This document shows positions 5,669 through 6,047 of a stretch of DNA of 6,047 bases, piece by piece (positions within the stretch are counted from its first letter, which is position 1; every line of letters starts with the position of its first letter). Source of the stretch: Haemophilus parahaemolyticus (GTDB taxonomy: Bacteria; Pseudomonadota; Gammaproteobacteria; Enterobacterales; Pasteurellaceae). Made by a program: the position numbers and the translations under genes. The stretch lies in assembly GCF_018373095.1 (NCBI RefSeq), contig NZ_JAHAHT010000105.1:1-6047 (forward strand), written 5' to 3'. Below the pieces are notes generated by a model. The model was not told the DNA's origin. It did not search any database and saw only the letters and a list, made by a program, of their open reading frames with translations.

Positions 5669-6047
5669 AACTTTCAAAAAAATCGGGGCATTAATCGTCG
5701 CTGCAATTTTTGCTACAGGATTGACTGCTTGCAACGATAAAGATGAGCCTGCAGCACAAAAACCGATTTCAACTATTGCACAATTAAAACAAGCTGGCAA
5801 AGTGCGTATCGGTGTATTCAGCGATAAACCGCCATTTGGCTATGTAGACGCTAATGGCAAAAGTCAAGGTTTTGATGTAGAAATTGCCAAAGCGATTACC
5901 AAAGACTTATTAGGCGATGAAAACAAAGTTGAATTCGTGTTAGTGGAAGCGGCAAACCGTGCGGAATACTTGGTCTCTAACAAAGTAGATATTATTCTTG
6001 CGAATTTTACCGTTACACCAGCACGCAAAGAGGTGGTTGATTTTGCT
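5652..6047 (+). CDS. amino acid (possibly cysteine) ABC transporter solute-binding lipoprotein, partial
   Basis: The first 132 codons of a family 3 extracytoplasmic solute-binding protein; the gene runs off the window end. An N-terminal basic stretch and hydrophobic segment (about 11-26) end in the lipobox LTAC with Cys27, so the protein should be lipid-anchored facing the periplasm. Then come KVRIGVFSDKPPFGYVD (50-66), QGFDVEIAK (72-80), VEAANR (98-103) and LANFTVTPAR (116-125). R125 aligns with Arg75 of mature E. coli GlnH, which binds the ligand carboxylate. The FSDKPPFGYVD...VLVEAANR...DIILANFT pattern is strongly reminiscent of Campylobacter CjaA, a cysteine receptor, and of the related aspartate/glutamate receptor PEB1. 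AGGA at 5641-5644, seven nt upstream, supports the ATG at 5652, which lies inside the ATPase gene. Receptor role is secure; the substrate is inferred. Confidence 0.9.
   Translation, partial: MKTTSKTFKKIGALIVAAIFATGLTACNDKDEPAAQKPISTIAQLKQAGKVRIGVFSDKPPFGYVDANGKSQGFDVEIAKAITKDLLGDENKVEFVLVEAANRAEYLVSNKVDIILANFTVTPARKEVVDFA

Noticed and set aside
1..6047. Undescribed defence, mobile or biosynthetic system
   Set aside because: All long frames belong to recognised families in ordinary arrangements; no terminal inverted repeats, transposase, integrase, CRISPR-like repeats or abrupt composition shift was seen.

Overview
The window comes from a moderately AT-rich Gram-negative genome, most likely a member of the Pasteurellaceae. 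Three things suggest this: clear gammaproteobacterial exonuclease I and asparaginyl-tRNA synthetase sequences, generally AT-biased codon use, and several near-matches to the ACAAGCGGT uptake-signal core used by the Actinobacillus pleuropneumoniae/Mannheimia branch. No perfect 9-mer core was found, so placement within the family is tentative.

Layout: (1) positions 1-54, minus strand, hold the first 18 codons of a gene whose N-terminus fits asparaginyl-tRNA synthetase (asnS). (2) Positions 55-232 form a divergent intergenic region with likely promoters for asnS and for the chloride-transporter gene; it contains a 15-bp palindrome and a 21-bp-spaced direct repeat. (3) Positions 233-1630 encode a ClC-family chloride transporter. 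(4) Positions 1631-1874 hold an AT-rich hairpin at the stop codon, a second weak hairpin, a good intrinsic terminator with eight T, and then the promoter of the next gene. (5) Positions 1875-3419 encode exodeoxyribonuclease I (sbcB) with all DEDDh residues and a roughly 44-residue C-terminal tail not present in the E. coli protein; a strong terminator follows. (6) From 3446 onward there is a promoter-like element, a pyrimidine-rich leader and a compact four-gene ABC importer operon: two HisM/GlnP-type permeases, an ATPase and a lipoprotein solute-binding protein cut by the window end.

The four transporter genes overlap or nearly touch (11-nt overlap, 1-nt gap, 17-nt overlap), so they are very probably co-transcribed and translationally coupled. 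They make one complex: two different membrane subunits, an ATPase dimer and a lipid-anchored receptor. The receptor resembles Campylobacter CjaA (a cysteine receptor) and other polar amino acid receptors, so a small polar amino acid, perhaps cysteine, is the best substrate guess.

The window is mostly ordinary housekeeping DNA. I see no mobile element, CRISPR array, tRNA/rRNA gene, defence cassette or broken gene, and no convincing undescribed system. The observations worth a second look are small: the ExoI tail, the promoter that seems to share bases with a terminator stem, the palindrome and direct repeat before clc, and the lipoprotein form of the receptor.
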